A stretch of 64,000 nucleotides of DNA. Source: Trema orientale. Taxonomy: Eukaryota; Streptophyta; Magnoliopsida; Rosales; Cannabaceae. The notes below the pieces were generated by a model. It was not told where the DNA came from, searched no databases, and saw only the letters and a list, made by a program, of their open reading frames with translations. The stretch is from assembly GCA_002914845.1 (NCBI GenBank), contig JXTC01000004.1:1201203-1265202 (forward strand), written 5' to 3'. A program made the position numbers and the translations under genes. This document shows positions 36,032-47,684 of the stretch, in pieces; within the stretch, counting starts at the first letter, position 1; every line of letters starts with the position of its first letter.

Positions 36032-38984
36032 ATGGGGAAAGGCGGTGGCTGCGTTCCAAGCAAGAAGAAGGTGCCATCAGGTGCCGCCGCCGACGATTCA
36101 CGGCGCGGCGGCTCGGGGAACGCGCCGATTCAAGTCGACGACAAGTCGTACGACGCCGTTTCGAACCCGGCGACGGCAAACGACGTTGCCGCGGCGGCGG
36201 CGAGGGCGGGTTCGGACCCGGTTGCGGTGGCGAAGCTAAGGGTGTTCGTGGTGTTCTACTCGATGTACGGACACGTGGAGGGTTTGGCGAGGAGGATGAA
36301 GAAGGGGCTCGACTCGGTGGCTGGGGTCGAGGGGGTTTTGTTCAGGGTGGCGGAGACATTGCCGGTTGAGGTGTTGGATCAGATGAAGGCTCCGCCGAAG
36401 GACCCCGAGATTCCAGAGATCACGGCGGCGGAGCTGGAGGAGGCCGACGGGGTGTTGTTCGGGTTCCCGACGAGGTACGGGTGCATGGCGGCGCAGATGA
36501 AGGCGTTCTTCGATTCGACGGGGCAGCTGTGGAAGGAGCAGAAGCTTGCCGGGAAGCCAGCTGGGTTCTTCGTCAGTACCGGTACTCAAGGCGGTGGCCA
36601 AGAAACGACGGCGTAAGCTTACTTTTCACTAGCAATGCTCTTCGTTTTTACTGTAAAATTTTCGTTTTTGTGGAATTGGGTTTTTGATTGGTCAAGTTAA
36701 AATGGATGATTTTGCTTCTAATTGCCCGTTTCATTGCATTGGCTGTGAATTTAGATGATTATGCTTGTCAAGATTTGAATTGTGTGTGTGTGTGAGGAGA
36801 TTTTCGCTACCTCATTTGTAGTGATAGTATTAGTTGTATGTAATAGTAGTAGTGATATCAAGAAGTTGATAAACCTTCGAATTAGGAAAATCATTGAATG
36901 TGAAATGTTCTCTGTTGTGGTGGTGTTGCTCTTAGTCGTATGATTCTTTGGCAAGGGATTTTAGAAGCAGAAAAATTTAGAAAGCTTAGAGTTGTGTAAC
37001 TAATATGAATTAGTTACATTTTCTTTGCTCAATGGTTCTCTGTAATATGAAAATGATTGATGAAAAACATGGGACTGTTTATTTGTAGTGTTTGGGTAAT
37101 GAATGTACTAGGATGTTGGAGTTGTTAGGCTGTAGTAAATAAGTGGTATTTGAGGGTGAGGAAACTAGTTATGGTCACTGAACTATGGGTAGAAGTTTTA
37201 TTTATTCGATTTTAATGCAAATTTGGCTGCAAAGATTTGTTCAAGTAGAGGTTCTGATTGTGTCAACAGAGTGTCGTATGTTGTAGGGCTATGTTTGGTA
37301 GGAAGGAAAAGGGAGAGGGAGGAAAAGTTTTGAGGGAAAAGTGGAGGGAAAAAAAATTTTGGGTTGTTTGGTAAGAGGGAAAAGGGAAGGGAAGAGAAAA
37401 AGGGAGAGAAAAATATGGTGGGACCCACTCCAATATTTTCCTCCCAAAAATGGAGAGAAAAGGGAGAGGAAAAGTTTTTTTACAAATGCTTTAAAGTAAA
37501 TTTACCAAATTAACCTTGTATACTATTTTTAAAATTTTAATAAAAAAGGCAAAATAGTCATTTTAAAATATACTAATTTTTTTTCCTTCCTACATACCAA
37601 ACAACAATTGAGGAAAGACACTTTCCTTTCCATCCTACACATTTTCTTTCCCTCCTAATTTTTCCTTCCCTCCTACTTTCTTTCCTCTCTACCAAACATA
37701 GGTCTTGATAATGCATTTCTTTAAGACATGAAATATTTATTTCTTGGTTCATTTGGAGCCTCTTACCTATGCATGCTTGTTTCACCTGAGGGTGTAGCGA
37801 CGTATTGTCGTATAGCACCAATTGCCCTCAATAGTCCTTCATTAAACGCCAAGCTACCTCTTGTTTTTGTATACGAGATCGCAATTATAGTTACGTACAC
37901 ACGAGATGAGATGTGCTTTTCTATCAATATTGTGGGTTTTGACCTTAAGTGTGTTGCTAACATGTTTCTGTTTAAAAGGTTTTTCTGTGTCCCAGAATAG
38001 AATAACTCTGCATGGTAATATGTCTTGACTTGTAAGGTTGATGGTCTAATGTAGGTAGATTTTCTTATTCGAAAAGTAAACATTATGATTATACCCTTTA
38101 ATTTCTTATCTCTTGCATTTTCATCATGTCAACTAGAAATGATGGAAAAATAATTGAGATTTACAAGGACTGATGTTATGCGGAAAACTTTCTGGTTGAG
38201 GTATCAGTGTTGGTATGGCCCACTATTTCAGCTTCAAGGAGGGGTAGATGAAAACCAATCACCATTGGTTTCTGAGTCAGAGATAACGGTTGAATCTCTT
38301 TCTTTAGTTGGCGATTGCTCTAGTTTGAGCATGTATTCCTTCTTTCTTTAGTTGAAGTCATTTTAAGTCAAGACTTTGAAAGAAATCATTTTTATATTAT
38401 TTTTTGAGGGCCTTGAGGCCAATATTCTTAACAGTGTGAATTTTACTTTTCCATGTAAAAGTTGCATCCATGTTATATTCTGCATATGCATAGTCTTTGT
38501 AGAACGCTGGAAGTTGGTTCCCCCTGTGAATTGAGTGCATATGTCGTAAGGGGAGAGTTCCATGAGGCATGAAGTAAATTTCTATATTAACCAAATAATT
38601 CTTTTAGTTTAGATAATTGTGCCAATTGTGCAAAGTACTTAGTGATTATGATTTTCCATAATTTTTATTTTCTGTAGAAAGAGGTTTATGAATTGCTTTC
38701 CACAAGTACTAAATATTTGATAATTGAGACTTCTACATTCTGCCAATTGTTGCAGTTGGACCGCTATTACCCAACTGGCACACCATGGAATGCTATTTGT
38801 TCCTATAGGGTATACTTTTGGAGCTGGTATGTTCAAGATGGACTCGATAAGAGGGGGTTCTCCATATGGTGCTGGTGTGTTTGCTGGTGACGGCACAAGA
38901 GAACCCACCGAAATGGAATTGGCTCTTGCAGAGCATCAGGGAAAATACATGGCGGCCGTGGTCAAGAAGCTTGCCTTTGCCTGA
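36032..38984 (+). CDS. NAD(P)H:quinone oxidoreductase, FQR1-like (WrbA family)
   Basis: Two exons (36032-36612 and 38756-38984, GT-AG intron of 2143 bp) give 269 residues, close to the length of Arabidopsis At4g36750. The flavodoxin-like domain spans about 69-265. FMN-contact loops are visible: [12 protein letters not shown] (75-86), FPTRYG (145-150) and [12 protein letters not shown] (182-193). The intron falls inside the Ala codon that follows, and exon 2 continues WTAITQ and [14 protein letters not shown]. Family enzymes reduce quinones by two electrons using FMN and NAD(P)H, which avoids semiquinone radicals; FQR1 in Arabidopsis is an auxin-responsive gene. The N-terminus [13 protein letters not shown] is longer than in FQR1, basic, and has Gly2 and Cys7, so membrane attachment by lipidation is possible but not shown. 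Exon 1 is strikingly GC-rich compared with exon 2 and the intron. The intron carries a miniature element (37286-37704). The start is the first ATG of the frame and matches the family. Confidence 0.95.
37286..37704. mobile_element. Miniature element, CTATGTTTGGTAG family, in the FQR1-like intron
   Basis: The left end gggctatgtttggtaggaag and the right end ctctaccaaacataggtc form inverted repeats. The arms are purine-rich (GGGAAAAG words) then pyrimidine-rich (CTTTCC words), so the transcript would be a long hairpin. A second inner copy of the terminus ('gttgtttggtaagaggg', 'cataccaaacaac') suggests an element-in-element structure. Related copies are at 31821-32175 and 26530-27870. Likely hAT-like; no clean 8-bp duplication was seen. 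Confidence 0.7.
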
Positions 38985-40654
38985 CACTGTTCTTTCTGTT
39001 GTGTTCAACCTCGAGTCATTTCTGTTCGTCGATCTTTGGATTTTCGTCATGTGATTGTTATTGGCACTGTTTTCCGGTAACATTGTGGTCAGAAAGATGC
39101 TACTCTACAGCAGCGCCGTATCTTTCTTCTCCGCTGTTCCGCTCTGTTCATTCCCCACCCTTCAAAAATTCTGCTCTGTTTAGGAAGCTGTAAATGGTTT
39201 TCAATTTGTTCCCATTTGATTTTTGTCAAATAATGTGTCGTAATATCCAAAATGAGTTTTTTTTATTATTTTTTTTATACCTTATTTTCAGATTATGTAA
39301 TTCTGCGAGTACTTGACATAATAATAGTAGTGGTATTTTTCTTTTTTCAATTGAAGTCGCTGATTTTACACTGGTTGAAACACTTGGTTTCACATCATTC
39401 TTCATTCTCATTTCTCTGTCAAGCAATTGAGTTACCAAACTGAATCGAGTATAGAAGCAAAATCAGGTGAGATGGTGCATTGTTTGATGGTTTCTTCTGC
39501 TGTATAAAAATATATAAACATTGTTTTTATACATTTCAGGTGGTGTTGGGCATTAGTGGTAGGGGGCATCATATGGGTACACAACACTATATGATGTATC
39601 AGTCAATTACAAGCTGATTATAATTACATTTCATATGGGACTTGTGTGAAATTCAGTTTATTGATTATAATCACCCAGTAATAGAATTACGCCTCATGTG
39701 GTGTTGGGTACCAGAGATGTCTCATATCATTGCTCTATCATTATTCTAGTACAAGTTATTGTGGTTTTCCTAAAACGACACGGCTTTTTTGGTTTTAATT
39801 AATTTAAAAACAAAAACTGACTCTCAATTGTCATCTAAATTTTTAGTGTCTTTTAAGTAAAGTAAGTAAAGAAAAAAGACATTTTGTTTAGGATTTAAAA
39901 GTTTTTTGTCTTTTATGACAGACGATACGAGCTGAGATATAAAATCGACAAATTTCTCTGCGAAAACTAGAGTAATACTATGTGGTTCCAGTTCTTAATT
40001 AGTATGTAATCAATTGACACGTGGCGTTAAAAGGGCATATGGTGCCTGTTAGCACTACTTGTAACGATACGTTGTTGCTACATGTAGTTAAACTACTATC
40101 TAAAGTTGAACTTGAAAAACGACGTGTCGAACTGTGCGGGCGCCTTGGATAAGAATTCAAAGCATTTTCAATCTCGTCTTTACCAAATAAAGCCAACTAC
40201 CAAACAGAAATTTGTTATTCCCAGCGTCCCTTCAGCAATTTTTTCTTATTAATTATTCGTTAATAATTGTTCCTTTTCCTTTTCTTTTTCCTTTTTCCAT
40301 TCCCAGGTATCTACAAAAACATATATTATTAACATTCAAAAAACAAAAAACATATATTATTTTTCTCTAATATTCGTTGCGTTCAAGATTATTTTTCCCT
40401 AATATTCGTAGCGTTCGAATATCTCTAGGCCATAGTAGTCTCTCGTACTCTTTTACGGTTTTACCCAAAATGAAGTGATTCTACCGGGAAAAGTATCAAG
40501 GCCAGAACCGTAAAAGTAAAAAAATTTCCTCCCCTTTATAAAGGATCGTAACGAAAACGAATCTGGTTCATAATCGGGAAAAGATTTTAACGAGTCTCAG
40601 TCCTGAAAGTGTATTGAGAGACTCACATTTGGCTTGACTCAAAAACTGAGAAAA
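38985..40654. other. FQR1-like 3' region and APP1 promoter region
   Basis: No gene is seen. The first few hundred bases are probably the 3' untranslated region of the FQR1-like gene. A diverged 35-bp direct repeat containing 'ctaatattcgt(t/a)gcgttc' lies at about 40367-40420, upstream of APP1. Confidence 0.5.
40537..40542 (+). promoter_or_regulatory. Candidate TATA box of APP1
   Basis: TATAAA within cctttataaagg lies about 115 bp before the APP1 start codon, compatible with a leader of about 80 bp. This is a sequence match only. Confidence 0.5.
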
Positions 40655-40874
40655 ATGGGAGACACTCTCGCTGCTTTGAGGGCTTTAATGGCGTCTCACT
40701 CTCCTCCTCTTGATGCCTTAGTCGTTCCTTCTGAAGATTACCATCAGGTCCTTCCTTCCTCCTTCTCTTCCTTGTGTAAAATTCTCTGCTTTGTTTGAAT
40801 CTAGGCTCTGCATATTCTTAGAAGCTTTTCATGGATATCACCTTGATTCTATATGTTTGATCGATCAAACTCAG

Positions 40875-40907
<33 letters not shown>

Positions 40908-43900
40908 ATTTGAAGAATTAATTTCGGTAAAACTCAGCTGATGAATCTCCAATCGATATCCGTGAGTTGAAAAAAAAAAGGGAAGGAAATTGACTAATTT
41001 ACTTATGAAATTCTATATTTGCCTGATTCATAGTTTTTTTTTTTTTTTCAGTTTGATTTTTTTTTAATTTTTTTGTAATTTTTTGTTTTGTTTTTTTTGT
41101 TTTTTTTTTTTTTTTTCAGAGCGAGTATGTATCTGCACGAGACAAAAGGCGCGAATTCGTTTCTGGATTCACTGGAAGTGCCGGTCTGTTTTGTATCTTA
41201 AATACAGTTAGATACTAATCAAAGTGGTTTTGTTTCTGCTACTCATGAGAAATTTTCAAGTTATTACATTTTTTTTAGGTTTTGGATACTGAAATTTGTT
41301 TTTTGTTATCTGTATTTGGAAAAAGGTCTGGCACTTATAACCCTGGATGGAGCTCGTCTGTGGACCGATGGACGCTATTTTTTGCAGGCAACTCAAGAAC
41401 TTAGTGACCAGTGGACACTTATGCGTATGGGAGAAGACCCTGCTGTAGATGTCTGGATGGTAGATGTGAGTCCTTGCTGTCTTCAAACTTTCCTATGTAT
41501 ATGTATTTGAAATCTTAGAATGTCTTTTATTGGAAATTTACCATCTTAATAGTTAAGATAGCTACTAAATGCATTGGAATATTCTTTAATGCCGTCCATT
41601 TCTTTTCTCGAGTTTTTGTGATCATTAATAACACAAGATCGTATTCTCTTTCAGAATCTGCCTGAAGATGCAGCCATTGGTATTGATCCTTGGTGCATCT
41701 CAATAGATGCTGCACGAAGATGGGAGCTTGCTTTTGTCAAGAAAGGGCAGAAATTGGTTCAGACATCCACTAATTTGGTAGATGAAGTATGGAAAAGTCG
41801 GCCTCCAGTGGAAATAAATCCTGTCAATGTACATCCATTAGAATTTGCTGGTCGTTCTGTAGAAGATAAGTTGAAGGATCTAAGACAAAAGCTTATCCAA
41901 GAGAAAGCTCGAGGCATAATTTTCACAGCACTTGATGAGGTGAGTTTATCTTTGTCTATTTCCTTATGTCTACCGAGTCTTGTTATCAATAATGTAGTAG
42001 CTCTTAGACATTTTATCTTGATTTTGAAAAATATAATTTTACGGAATTTCTACTTTGCAGGTTGCTTGGCTGTATAACGTTCGTGGGAGTGATGTGTCCT
42101 ACTGTCCAGTTGTACATGCATATGCTATAGTGACATTGGACTCAGCTTTCTTTTATGTGGACAAAAGGAAGGTCTCTTCTGAGGTCAGTTTTAAGTCATA
42201 TCTCTTCTTATTAGGTTGCCATCTTGGCAATAAATTAAGCAATTTTTCGGTTTGATAAATACTTTTTGAACTAATCAAGGATAAATGAAACTATTGTATG
42301 ATTTAAAATTTGCATATTGTTAGCTTAAGCAAAATAACTGTAGACTTTGAGTAGGGTATTTAGATGCCTACTGAGATCAGCCTCGTTATTGTTTCCTCCA
42401 TTTTTTATCCACGTTGTGGTGAAAGTATGAGCTAAGCTGCACTTTATTGTTTAAGAATCATTTACGAAACGTGTTTTATATACCAGGTAAAGCTTCACTT
42501 GGAGGAGAATGGCATTGAAATTCGGGAGTACAGTGCTGTAAGCTCAGATGTCAGCTTGCTTGCGTCTAATCAGCTCAAACATGGTGAGATCAAGACAATA
42601 GGAAATGGTACACATGAAGCAGAGGAGAACGATTATGAGCTTGTTTGGGCTGACCCTGGTACATGCTGCTATGCTTTGTATACGAAACTGAACTCTGAAG
42701 ATGTCCTCTTGCAGCAGTCACCTTTGGCCCTTGCAAAAGCTTTAAAGGTGACATTTTTTACTTCTTTACAATGCTATATAAGATTAGGATTGTGCTTTCC
42801 ATGTGTCTCTTAGACCTATTGACTGATCAAAAGTTATAATTTCTTGTTTGGATAACTTTGACTTTTCCCAACTGACTGATCAAAATTTTAGAACCCAATT
42901 GAGCTGGAAGGGTTGAAGAAAGCACACATTAGAGATGGTGCAGCTGTCGTGCAATATCTTGTCTGGTTGGATGAGCAGGTACTTTGTGAAACTTATATGT
43001 AGACAGCTTCTGAATTTACCTTCTATTTTTGAAATGCTTCCTTCTTTCGAGTGATTTAGTTTAATAACTTATGCAAGCAAAGGCCTGATACTGATGCCTA
43101 AACTTTATATAAACATGCAGACGCAGGAGATATATGGGGCTTCTGGTTACTTCTTGGAGCAGGAGAGATCAAGTAAGAGGAACAATTTGTAAGTTATTAT
43201 GTCAGAGCTATATATGAGATGTTACTTATCATTTTAATAATTTGTAAGCTATTAAAATAATACGTACCCTATTATCATGGTTATTATATGCATATCTGTT
43301 AGATTCTATGCCTCTTTAGCTTATGCATATATATATATATATATATGTGTGTGTACATATCAGATTTTACAATGATATATAACTATGATAATATGGTATG
43401 TAGGAAGCTTTACCATACGTGTCTTCACCCTGCTTATATCACGAAAGGAACCTTTCTGACTGTTACTAGAAGATCTTCAAAAGAATTTTTGTTCTACAAA
43501 AGCTTCTATAGTAGTTGCTAAATACGTGTCAAGTGACATGATTTTGATACTTCATATTCATATTTTGGTATGTTACATGATGAACCATGGCAGGCAAACA
43601 ACGAAACTCACAGAAGTGACAGCAAGCGATAAGCTGGAGGGTTTCCGAGCCTCAAAAGAGGTACCTGCTTCAGATTTCATTTTTATTTATTACTCTCTTT
43701 TTCTTTTTTTTTTCCCCGTAAAACATCACGGGTACTTTGATTTTTGAACTATGGGAAACCTGCTCCAGAAATGGTTGCAATGCCATATCTGGTGGTATAT
43801 CGATTTTCTTTGTATTTTTGCATTGGGTAAACTGATATCCACAGTACTAAATGTAATCGAAGTAAATTTAGCAGCACCATATTACGGAGGAATATACTAG

Positions 43901-45822
43901 AATTATACCCCAGTTTCTCTTGAAGGCTTGCCATAGATGTTTGCTTAAGTATAAACAACTTATCACAGCTTGAACAACCTTCACATTTATGTTGTTTGAT
44001 AAAATATTGTGTGATGTGTTAATGATTTTCTCCTGTAATATATGCAGCATTTTAGAGGCTTAAGTTTTCCTACTATTTCTTCTGTCGGTCCAAATGCAGC
44101 AATCATCCATTATTCACCTCATGCAGAAACTTGTGCCGAATTCAATCCAGACAGCATCTATCTTTTTGATTCAGGAGCACAGGTTGGTCCACTATCATAA
44201 ATACTTTAGTGAGCATCAATTAGCTGGCAGAATTAACTAGTTTTGTTTACTTATATTAGTATTCTCATTTTAACCTCTTTTTTTTTTTTTTGACATTTAA
44301 TTGATAATGTTGATTGCATTTATGAAGTATTTGGATGGAACAACCGATATAACTAGGACAGTGCATTTTGGAAAACCGTCAGCACATGAAAAAGCATGCT
44401 ATACTGCTGTGAGTACAATTTCTTTTTGGTACGTCATGTTTTTTAGAAACATTGGAACTTGTTTAATTTTGCTGCTTATTTGCAGGTTCTCAAGGGTCAT
44501 ATAGCACTTGGGAATGCTCGATTTCCCAATGGAACTAATGGTATTTGATGTACTATTGTTTTATTTTTCTTTTTACATTACTTTACTATGAAAATCTCAA
44601 ATGTCTACTTGTCTATTTTATCTAAATGAAGATACACGGAAAATTCGCATATGCTTGCTTACAGGTCACGCCCTTGACATTCTTGCTCGAGTGCCATTGT
44701 GGAAGTATGGTCTTGATTATAGGCATGGTACCGGTCATGGAATTGGCTCCTACCTAAATGTTCATGAAGGTATGTACTAACTAAGAGTATTTCCCTTTAT
44801 TTATCAAATGCATAGTTTGACTTTAGTTGATTCATGAAGTATTGTGTATTTCTTAATTCTGATTGTTTATATTGAACAGGACCCCATTTAATTAGTTTCA
44901 GACCACAGGCTCGAAATGTGCCACTACAAGCTTCCATGACTGTAACAGATGGTTAGTGTCTTGGTGTCACTGTCAATACCTTTGATTATTGAACTCGTTA
45001 AGCCAATATTCGGTTACAAATCATGCATAGTAGTTAGATTCCAGTGAGAGCATAGCATCTGGATGTGTACCCTTTTCCGATATTTAACTGATTTTTCTTA
45101 GTGTCAATTAGAAATGATAATACCCACGAGCAATAGCTCGTGTGGCAAAGGCTCTCTCATGAGAGCAAGAGGTGTGGGGTTTGATCCCCACCCTCCTTCC
45201 CTTCCCCATTAATTTGTAACCAAAGTATCAAAAAAAAAAATTAGAAATGATAATATTAAGGTTATTATTTTTTTATGTACTTTAACTGTGTCTTTCAGAA
45301 CCTGGTTACTACGAGGATGGGAGTTTTGGTATAAGGTTGGAGAATGTGCTTATAGTGAAGGAAGCTGATACAAAATTCAACTTTGGTGACAAGGGTTATT
45401 TATCATTTGAGCATATAACATGGGTAAGTTTGTTGATTTTCTGTGCGAAGTCCTATCTTGGTTATTTCCCTTTCCATATGTTCGTTTCCTACTACATGCT
45501 TGCATTTCGAATCTTAATGCTTTAGCTATTTTTCTTTTTGATGCTCTGTTCGGAGCCACACACTATTGAAATACAAACATTTTTCTTCTCTGCCTATAAC
45601 TTTGTACGAGTCCCACTGGAATTATCTCTTAGCTAATATGTTTTCTAATACTTGAGCCAGGCACCATATCAGAGGAAGTTAATTGACTTGAGCCTTTTAA
45701 CACCTGAAGAGTTGGATTGGCTGAATTCATACCATTCGCAGTGTAAGGATATTCTAACACCATACTTGGACGAATCCCAGAAGGCATGGCTGGAGAAAGC
45801 CACTGAACCTATAGCCGTGTGA
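40655..45822 (+). CDS. APP1: Xaa-Pro aminopeptidase P (aminopeptidase P1)
   Basis: Sixteen exons with GT-AG borders join in frame: 40655-40747, 41120-41183, 41326-41465, 41655-41939, 42061-42183, 42487-42747, 42892-42978, 43121-43188, 43594-43660, 44048-44182, 44328-44408, 44486-44540, 44665-44769, 44880-44951, 45299-45423, 45661-45822. The product has 640 residues (Arabidopsis APP1 about 645). Two creatinase-like N-terminal domains precede an M24 'pita-bread' domain. The metal ligands are present: Asp437 (FDSGAQ), Asp448 (GTTDITR), His511 (RHGTGHGIG), Glu546 (EPGYY) and Glu560 (RLENV). The enzyme removes an N-terminal residue from peptides with proline in position two, using two metal ions, probably Mn. 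No signal peptide is visible, so it is probably cytosolic. Arabidopsis APP1 was also found as a binder of the auxin-transport inhibitor NPA. A SINE lies in the intron before exon 15 and a (GT)n run in intron 1. Start [12 protein letters not shown] is the first ATG in the exon. Confidence 0.96.
40886..40909. repeat. (TG)n microsatellite in APP1 intron 1
   Basis: About eleven TG units preceded by a short (TA)n. It is a simple repeat within the first intron. Confidence 0.85.
43330..43354. repeat. (TA)n/(TG)n microsatellite in APP1 intron 8
   Basis: A run of TA units followed by TGTGTG lies between exon 8 (ends 43188) and exon 9 (starts 43594). Confidence 0.8.
45122..45239 (+). mobile_element. 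tRNA-derived SINE in an APP1 intron
   Basis: A 118-bp insert has a tRNA-like head with a box A-like TAGCTCGTGTGG (about 45134) and a box B-like GGTTTGATCCC (about 45178), followed by a short non-tRNA body and an A-tail of about 10. The perfect 15-bp repeat ATTAGAAATGATAAT flanks it (45107-45121 and 45240-45254). The orientation is the same as APP1. It sits in the intron between exons 14 and 15, away from splice sites, and probably has no effect on the protein. Confidence 0.9.
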
Positions 45823-47390
45823 GCTACACGCTCTCGACCTGCCTTTTACTTCTTCTGGTGAAGAAAAGAAAAACTGATGAGCTCGTTTGTGGTTCTTGGC
45901 TTGTTGTGTATGTTCTTGAATTTATGATTCCTAAGTTCAAAATTAGAATCGAGTCATCTACTATCTAATTATTTATTAAATAATGGCCGTTTATCCACAT
46001 GATAGTGGACAATGGTCTGTTTATTGAATAATAATAATTATATTTTATCTGTGCTGGTGTTAATAATATGTTATATGCAATAATTTGGATTGCATGAACC
46101 ATTGTTCCAACATCATATTTTCAACAATTTGGGACTTGCCCTCTCTCCTATTTCTGCCTCGTTGGACTGGAATCAAATATTTAGTCTCGTTTCCGAGCGT
46201 CTTCCTTTCAAAAAATTTTCCTTAAGTTGTACACCTTGGATAGCTCAAGGCCACTTCTAGAGAGGCGCCGCTCTAGCCTTCCCTTTAGTTGATGTCAAAA
46301 GACTTCTCGATCGTATCTAGCCTTCTGAAACTTCGGACAGAGTCCTCTAGTTCCAGTCCCTCCCATGAGTTAAGCACGACGGAGCATATTTTCCACATAT
46401 CAGTATGTGATTATCCTGCGTAAATCGTCTTTTCTGATTCCGATATACAATATTACATGTTGAGGCCATAATCGTGAACTTGTATAATTTGAATATACTC
46501 AACAATTTCACAAATTAATTGAAACCACCATTGTTGTACCCATAAAAATATTTTTCTATTCCTCCTTGACCATCCAATCTTCACTTTAGTCTAGCTCCTT
46601 TTATGTATTATGATGGCTGTCGTACACATGTGCTATGGACTTTTGTCACTGGTTGCATGTGTTATGTCCCAATACGCCTAGTTAGCAATTTGAGTTATAA
46701 CCATCTGTATCATTAACGGTATAATCTTTGTCCCGTATTTGCTAACTACGCTGATAGGAACTTGAACCTTGATTAGTCAACGTTCAAACGAATACCTTGA
46801 TAATTTCCTTTTTTATTGTATATTGTCTATTCTAAGTTTACATTATTTCAATATCTCCAAAAAAAAAAAAAATAGTTTACATTATTTCAAAAGTATGCAT
46901 GAAATGCTGGGCTCTGTTCTGTAAGTCCGAGCCTCTGCCAGTCTGCCTTCGTAATGTTAATACTTCCTTTGAAAGATCCATCTAGCATACTTCTAAAAAG
47001 TTCAGAAATGGAAGCTTGGGTTGCTTCGTTTCCCCTCCTTCCGAGATATAAATCATTTCAAATATGAACGAAATGTGTGCATTTAGAAATCCAGACAAAC
47101 TTCTGATGAAAGAATTCATCAGAAGTTTACCAAAAAAAAAAAAGTTTCATGTGAAAGATTCGAACCCATCTTATGGCTTGCATGTGGCCACACCTAATTC
47201 ACTTTAATGGAAGTTAAAATTAATGAACTTATTTTTAATCAATATTTATAAAGTGTAGATTTAATGTAGATTAATGGTATGTAGTCTATATAATTTAAAT
47301 TAGATTTAGGTTATTCTATAAGTCTGTAATTTATAAGATATAGATAGCTTAGATTAATTATTTCTGTAATTATTACAAATTTTGGTTAGA
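45823..47390. other. APP1 3' region and intergenic DNA, no gene seen
   Basis: The first 200-300 bp are probably APP1 3' untranslated sequence. The stretch at about 47140-47200 has 'gattcgaacccatc', a box-B-like word on the minus strand next to a poly-A run, possibly another decayed SINE. Nothing else is recognised. Confidence 0.45.
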
Positions 47391-47392
47391 TT

Positions 47393-47458
47393 AGGTTATC
47401 TTGTGCTTGTACGATGTGCTTGACAGGTTATCTTGTGCTTGTACGATGTGCTTGACAG
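47393..47458. repeat. 32-bp perfect tandem duplication
   Basis: The word starting aggttatcttgtgcttgtac occurs twice without change (47393-47424 and 47425-47456). A diverged echo ('acgatatgcttgaca') follows at about 47494. Recent slippage or unequal exchange is likely. Confidence 0.85.
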
Positions 47459-47684
47459 TGAGTTTGAAATTAAAGACCTATGACGATTTTAAAATACGAT
47501 ATGCTTGACAATGATTTTGAAATTAACCATGATCATTGAAATATTTGAAGATGGATTTTTACTTATGAACTATTATACAAGTTTGTTCTTAGGTTTTATA
47601 GTAAAAACCCTAGTAACATTGGAGATATATCCTTATTTATGAAATATTGTCTTTCTTACACGATGTAAAGACTGCATAGCTTAC

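Noticed and set aside
36045..36601. Arg-rich frames overlapping FQR1-like exon 1
   Set aside because: Alternative frames of a GC-rich exon; the flavodoxin motifs lie in the 36032 frame.
37728..38083. Two overlapping frames of about 90-106 codons in the FQR1-like intron
   Set aside because: They lie inside an intron whose splice sites join the enzyme in frame; no similarity recognised.
47150..47200. tRNA-like box B word on the minus strand
   Set aside because: A full cloverleaf or a clear box A could not be found; a decayed SINE is possible but not supported.
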